From Symsagittifera roscoffensis (taxonomy: Eukaryota > Xenacoelomorpha > Acoela > Convolutidae), in NCBI RefSeq assembly GCF_963678635.1, contig NC_087066.1:44193624-44257623 (forward strand): a stretch of DNA of 64,000 nucleotides, written 5' to 3'. A program made the position numbers and the translations under genes. Under the pieces are notes generated by a model. It was not told where the DNA came from, did not search any database, and was given only the letters and a program-made list of their open reading frames with translations. Of this stretch, positions 58,651 through 64,000 are shown piece by piece (position 1 is the first letter of the stretch; the number at the start of each line of letters is the position of its first letter).

Positions 58651-59092
58651 GTGGTTTATCGGTCATATTTTTGCTTGTGTATGCGAAGTGCAACTTCGCC
58701 TCTGTGTTATAGTTGTCTGCTTAGTTCCCGTAGCTCAATGGCTTAGCTTTATTCCAAGTTGCTGTAATTTCAATGCTTGAGAAGAGAATGTCCAGTTGAG
58801 ACCTGTTTTTCTTGCAAATAGAGAATTTTGGCTAATTTAGATTGTCTGTCTGCTTATTTTTTGTCTGCTTAGTTCCGCAGAAAGTTTTTTTGAGAACTTG
58901 AAGTCTTTATAGCATTCCCAAAGCTCTTCGTAGAGTTTCTAATGGTGCTGGCAATTTTTTTCCGGATATTTTGGACTTTCGTTGCAATTTTTATTGACAA
59001 AAAGGATTTTTTGAATTTTTTTCGGTTGATTTTCATAGTCATTCATATTTGTATCGCAAGTGATGCGAAGCTCAGCTTTGTCTCTGGGTTAA
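58651..59092 (+). repeat. Chained SINE-like repeats: tail, tRNA-like head, long body, tail
   Basis: TTATCGGTCATATTTTTGCT plus a hairpin tail (to 58710) is the 3' end of the 490-bp repeat family. It is followed directly by an A-box head (CCCGTAGCTCAATGGC at 58726) and the long body, ending in another hairpin tail (59052-59092). Confidence 0.6.
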
Positions 59093-60672
59093 TTGTGTGC
59101 TTGAGGCTTTGATATTTTCAAGATTGTAAAAATGTTCGTCAAAGGTTGATAGCTGAAACTCGCCAAATTTGTCTGAAGAAAAAACTAAACCGAGCAAAAT
59201 GTTTCCTTCACTCTCTTCCAAAAACAACAACTTCGAATTAATGCGTGTGCGTCAAAGCAAGCATAGGTAATGTGCGTCAAAGCACACATAGGGAACGAGT
59301 GTTATTTGAAATCGGAAGGTTTTTTGAAAACGTTTTAAGTAGTTTAAATCATGAGTGTAAAGCTTTAATGTGATTTTAACAGAATGGAATATGAGCTAAG
59401 ACTTTTTTGTGTATTCCTTTTGTCTATTCCACAGACACGTAACGTAGTTCCTGAGATTTGAATTTGCGTACCTTTGCGATTAGCAGGGGCCATGCAACCC
59501 GGTACAAGACTTTTTTTCGTAAAAAAGTTTGTGCACAAAACTCGATCGTGAAAGGGTTTTAATTGATTTAATATATACTCAAATTCAAGTTTAATTCTGG
59601 CAGTTCAAATCAAGGTTTGAGCAGTCTTAACAAGCATACTTGAGTCTTAACGTAGTTCAAGCTCTTATATAGAATGTGAATGTTTTTTTCTTTCATTTTT
59701 TCAAGAAAAGCTTTTAAAATTTTTCACGCTCAAAATTAGTTTTTCGCTCATAATTTCTAGGTCGCAGCAGGTCGCAAGATCGAATCCGAGACCTAGCAGA
59801 TTTTTTACTAACTTAAGGCTTGTTTCTACTTTTTGTTATTGCTTTTTGTCGTGTTCTCGTTTTTCGTGTTCTGAGATTTAAAAAAAAACAAGTTGAATTT
59901 GAAACTTTTTCCCAGTGACTGGATGGTTTGAATATTTACAACAGCTAGATTGATTGCTCAATTTTACAGATTGGTGTTTCTTATCACTTATCAGGTACCA
60001 CAAAAATCATCGGAATGGGTCGAGTGATATATCTATAAAAGCTCTTTCATTCGTGATTCGAACGTTTAAAAAAATTCTAAAATGTGTCCCGGTGTCGAGG
60101 TAAACGGTTTAAAATTTTTCAAGATTTAGTCTAATTTCGAGCAAATCAAGCAAGCGAGCAGGACTACAATAGCTTATTTTTCAATTTAAGCCGTGAATAC
60201 TTAGTTTTGCTTGATCAAAGTCAGTTTTTCGAGTTTTTAGCGGCTACAAAAACTATTGAACAATTTGCCTATTTTACTATGATTGCCGAATATGCCTAAG
60301 TTTTAGTTTTTTGTTCAGACCCTTTTATCACACCATGCAAAAAAGAAACATTTTGAAAAAATTTTTTTTGGTATTTTCTTAAGACTTTGTTTATCATATT
60401 CTGTGCTACTTGAACAGTAACCGGCTATCCTTGTTATAATTCTGTTTTTGTTACTTTGCAAGTTTTTAGGAGAGAAATTGTGAAAATGACTTTAAAGTTC
60501 GGCATTGCCATGGCGCTACGCTTGTTCTGCTGCGCTTATTTTTGTCACGAATGGTATAATGCGCATGAATCTAGGTTGTATTTAAAGAGTTATTTATTTA
60601 TTTATTTAATGTCGCGAGTTGCCGCTTTCTCTAGATTTCGCGAATAGTTTTGTTTTGTGAGCTCTTCCTGTG
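59093..60672. other. Intergenic repeats upstream of the dehydrogenase
   Basis: 59225-59295 holds a short direct duplication (GTGCGTCAAAGCA). A B-box-like block (AAGATCGAATCCGAG) lies at about 59780. 60001-60050 repeats 49325-49375. No gene recognised. Confidence 0.4.
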
Positions 60673-63600
60673 ATGTGTTTAGTGACTGGGCTTGCAATTG
60701 CCAGGCGCTACTTTCTGGGAGGCGTGTGTCACTCCAAAGTCAGTCTGGTGGGCAAGACAGCTCTCGTCACAGGCGCCAATTGTGGCCTCGGATATGAGAC
60801 AGCCAAGGACTTCGCCAAACGAGGTACTACTCAAACTTGCTCGTAACAGCACAAAGTTTCTACCGTTCATTACTTGAGTTTCTCATGTCTGTAATTTATC
60901 TATTTCAAATATTTGTTCACGATGTTTTACTGTCATTAAAGTTAGTATGTGGGATAATTGCCTATTCACCAAAAAAGTTGTCTTCATAGAAACTTAATAA
61001 AATCAATGGAACATCGTCGTAAGATTAATATTGATATCTGGTTAGTGAAACAGAAGAGTCCAAAGAATATTAAGAGCAGAAAATTGAATATGAAGAAGAG
61101 ATGAGTTATGGACGGTACGTTTTTGTTTAATGTTATTAGCAATTAATTTGGCAAAAGAAATGGTGCCTCCGATTCTCAGCTTAGAGGTAGTTGGCTCTGA
61201 GTGCTCGCTAATTGTTGTTTTAATTGAGTTTTTAGGAATTTGGAGTTAATTAGGCAGGATTCGCCTTTTCGCTATTATTTGAGGTCAGTTGAGAGCTTTC
61301 CCCGCCGCCTGTGATTTTTATCAAATGAAAGCTGCGATAACGATGGTTTTCCAATTTTGACATGAATGGTTATTACGCAACTCCAAACACATTTTGTCTT
61401 CATCTACAAACATTTTAAATCATTGGCTTACACGAAAAACGTTTTTTTTGTCGATGATGGCTGGAGAAACGCTAAAAGAGCCCAATAAATTAGAAATCAA
61501 ACCGCATAGATTTAATATTGGACTAAGTATTAGGCCTGCGTAATACTCATTGTTCCGACTTTCGATACGAAAGTAACGGAATAGTTGTGCTCGGGGTGGG
61601 TTTTTTTTCTTCAGACAAATTTCGACTTTTTAACTAGCCATTTTTGACGGAATTTTTTAAATATCATTCGAAAGGTATTGTTGTCCTGAGCTCAAATTTG
61701 AAAAGATATTTCACCTGTCATCTTTTTTCGTTAAGTTAAGGGGGTTTAAAGATTGCCATTTTGTCCAATTTGGGGCAATTAACGCGCGATATATTTCGCG
61801 CTATTAACGCGTAAGCGGAAAGTTAATCCGTCTTAGAAAGCGTTCCAAATTGGTTGAAAGAAGCCTATTTGTCATAATTGGTTTGTTACAAGGAACAAAT
61901 TAGATTCTTCTGTACTGTATATGGCGTGTGGGGGGATGGTTTTCATAAAAAAATTTTAGACATTTTTTTTTTCATTTTTTTTTTAAATTTCATTTAATTT
62001 TTTAATTTTATTACTGCTCCATAAACCTTAAAAGGCAGTCGGAACATTCAGGGCTTCGCCCTGATACGAGCAGTCTTGTTGTTCCGACTTTCGATACGAA
62101 AGTAACGGAATATTTGTGCTCGGGGTGGGTTTTTTTTCTTCAGACAAATTTCGACTTTTTAACTAGCCATTTTTGACGGAACTTTTTTTAGATCATTCGA
62201 AAGGTATTGTTGTCCTGAGCTCAAATTTGAAAAGATATTTTACCTCTGATCATTTTTCGTAAAGTTACAGGGGTTTAAAGATTTGGGACAATTAACGCGC
62301 GATATATTTCGCGCCATTAACGCGTAAGCGGAGAGTTAATCCGTCTCAGAAATCGTTCCAAATTGGTTAAAAGAAGCTTATGTGCCATAATTGGTTTGTT
62401 ACAAGGAGCGAAATCTATCCTTTTGTACTTTGTATGGCGTGTGGGGGGATGATTTTCATTAAAAAAATTCAAATTTTAGAAGAAAAAAAATTGATTTTGT
62501 TTTATTTCATTGAATTTTTTAAATGTTTTTACTGCTCCATAAATTTTAAAAGGCAGTCGGAACACATTCAGGGCTTCGCCCTGATACGAGCAGTCTTGTT
62601 TAGATTAGAAATCAAAACGCTTAGATTCAATATTGGCTGTAAGATACTTACAACTTTTCCTGAAAAAAAAATATATGGCTTTCGCCTTGACTTCTTTCAT
62701 TTGCACTTAGCAAATGCGGTATGTTAGTGTTTGACAAGCGAAATTGGCATCCAAATCCGCTAAATCAAGTCCAATAAATTGATACGTTCCAGGTGCTCGT
62801 GTCATTTTGGCGTGTCGAAATACACAACTGGGCAAAGAAGCAGCCGATAAAATAGTGAAAGCGACTCAGAATGCCAATGTGCAGGTTATGCATCTGGATC
62901 TAGCCAGTTTGCAGTCTGTGCGAAACTTCTCCGATGCCTTCCTTCAGAGCGAACACGATCTTCACATCCTCGTCAATAATGCAGGTAATTCTTATGATAT
63001 ATCAAATTCTGCTTCAATCTGTGGTTTTTGATGTTTTGGTTTAAACTTCGAAAAGTTTAATTCACCAGGTGTCCTAGATATCAAGTATCACGAGTACATT
63101 TGTTCAGTTGTTTCTGCTGTTTTGTTTGTAATTTTCAAAAAATTAACTAGGAATTACATCAGAGCAAAAAGCATCATCGGTACTAACAAAAAGTGTTGTA
63201 ATGCCTTCTGCTATTGCGATAGTGATTTTATCCCGACTACTGCCCGAGGGTACCTATTGGGTACCGCCCTCCCCTCCTCGTTTTAACTCTGACAGTTTGG
63301 CATCAAAATTGCAGAACTAGAGATGCTAAAATTTTGCTTAATTTAGACTTCTATCAACCATTTACTCTAGGAAGGGGAGTTAGAAAAAAGCGAACAACTG
63401 GATTACCAGCTCTTAAGAACTGGGCCCACTTGCTCGCTAATTAAATTAACAGTCATTATTTCGCATCCGCCCGCTGTCAGTTGTATACCCTTGTAAGTAT
63501 AAGCTTGCATCATATCTCTGGTTCTCATGTTAAAGAATAAAGATCTTAAATTTAAAAAAAAGAGTGATTGCACTATTTAAGTCTCGTTTTTTTTTCGCTT

Positions 63601-64000
63601 TAAATTTGCCTCGACCTAAATTAATTATTGAACCTTTTGATCTGATGTCATATGATGTGATTTCTTTACGGGGCAACCTTCAACAAGCCTCTCGTTGGCT
63701 TTCTGGTTGTCCTATCATGAGTTATCTTTGAATTTTTGCATATTGTGTTATGATAATTTGATTACTCATGATGAATATTTAAATAAATAAAATAAATAAA
63801 AATTTGAAATGTTATTTTTATCGAAAGCGAAGTAAAAACAAACTTAAAAATGAATTTTTCCAATACAAGATTTGCTGAAACCTGCTGCGCTACTTGTCAG
63901 TTAACAAAGAAGATTTATTTCTTTGTGTTCGTTTGCAGGTGTAATGGCGTGTCCGAAGAATACCACAGTAGATGGGTTCGAGTACCAACTGGGTGTGAAT
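60673..64000 (+). CDS. Retinol dehydrogenase 11/12-like short-chain dehydrogenase, first three recognised exons, cut by window end
   Basis: Exons: 60673-60823, 62793-62984 and 63939 onward, with clean GT-AG introns, all phase 1. The product shows RYFLGGVCHSKVSLVGK, the cofactor motif TGANCGLG, ARVILACRN (the Arg after the second strand suggests NADP(H) preference), LDLASLQSVRNF, and LVNNAGVMACPKNTTVDGFE. The order and wording follow the RDH11/12/13 group, which reduces or oxidises retinoid and lipid aldehydes at ER or mitochondrial membranes. The catalytic Tyr-x-x-x-Lys lies beyond the window. The start is uncertain: the ATG at 60673 gives a short N-terminus lacking the usual membrane anchor, and acceptors at 60683 or 60704 could instead open this exon. 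Confidence 0.85.
61552..62080 (+). mobile_element. Helentron-like non-autonomous element, copy 1
   Basis: It starts GTTCCGACT with a hairpin (ACTTTCG/CGAAAGT), carries an internal ATTAACGCG repeat around a GCGCGA/TCGCGC stem, then a subterminal AGTCGGAAC that inverts the start. It ends with a CAGGGC/GCCCTG hairpin and CAGTCTTGTT. A 5' end complementary to a subterminal 3' block, plus a 3'-terminal hairpin, is the layout of Helentrons and their non-autonomous derivatives. Confidence 0.6.
62081..62600 (+). mobile_element. Helentron-like element, copy 2, directly abutting copy 1
   Basis: It repeats copy 1 from its first to its last base with about ten percent divergence and no intervening bases. 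A flank of about 38 bp downstream (62604-62643) resembles 61487-61525 upstream of copy 1. Confidence 0.65.
62985..63938. other. Dehydrogenase intron 2, unassigned
   Basis: No repeat identity or exon was recognised. It contains a GGGTACC-rich unique segment near 63245-63275. Confidence 0.4.

Noticed and set aside
13773-59805. Functional tRNA genes
   Set aside because: A- and B-box-like blocks are present, but acceptor stems do not pair and several copies continue into shared SINE bodies.

Overview
This window looks like nuclear DNA of an invertebrate metazoan. It is AT-rich, its genes are interrupted by canonical GT-AG introns, it has AATAAA polyadenylation signals and tRNA-like (SINE-type) repeats, and it holds animal genes: a mitochondrial ribosomal protein, an SMN-complex subunit, a trypsin-fold protease, an LDLa secreted peptide, a PDIA6-type protein disulfide isomerase and an RDH11/12-type dehydrogenase. 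I cannot name the species or phylum. All gene calls come from reading translations and splice sites by eye.

Layout. 1-5521: a decayed, more GC-rich retroelement on the + strand, with several in-frame stops and a C-terminal run of C2H2/C2HC zinc fingers. Its tail looks like a LINE reverse-transcriptase C-terminus, but I see no catalytic RT core. 7086-7500: a MITE with a 9-bp target duplication. 7842-8030: a reverse-strand RT fragment carrying an FADD motif. 8129-8682: a two-exon uL14m (MRPL14) gene. 9-18 kb: dense repeats (tRNA-like heads, hairpin tails, minisatellites) around a small Gemin7-like gene at 14948-15211. 18342-34474: exons of a trypsin-like protease on the - strand. Its introns carry two LINE remnants, one with its 5' 2.57 kb present three times in tandem (26170-33425), and a possible orphan signal-peptide exon. 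35-52 kb: more of the same repeats, a decayed reverse-strand coding region of unknown origin (about 38290-40090), and the LDLa peptide gene (45037-45303) followed by a second 9-bp-TSD MITE. 53644-56486: PDIA6, three exons. 57413-57830: a foldback element. 60673-64000: the first three recognised exons of an RDH11/12-like dehydrogenase, with a head-to-tail pair of Helentron-like elements in intron 1; the gene runs off the window.

The host genes are unrelated housekeeping or secretory genes with no operon logic. MRPL14 acts in the mitochondrial ribosome, Gemin7 in snRNP assembly, PDIA6 in ER disulfide chemistry, the protease and LDLa peptide outside the cell, and the dehydrogenase on membrane retinoid or lipid aldehydes. 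The most unusual content lies in the repeats: a hairpin tail seen about 15 times, always on the + strand; two minisatellite families with units near 150-160 bp; tandem Helentron-like elements; the zinc-finger retroelement; and the unidentified decayed coding region.
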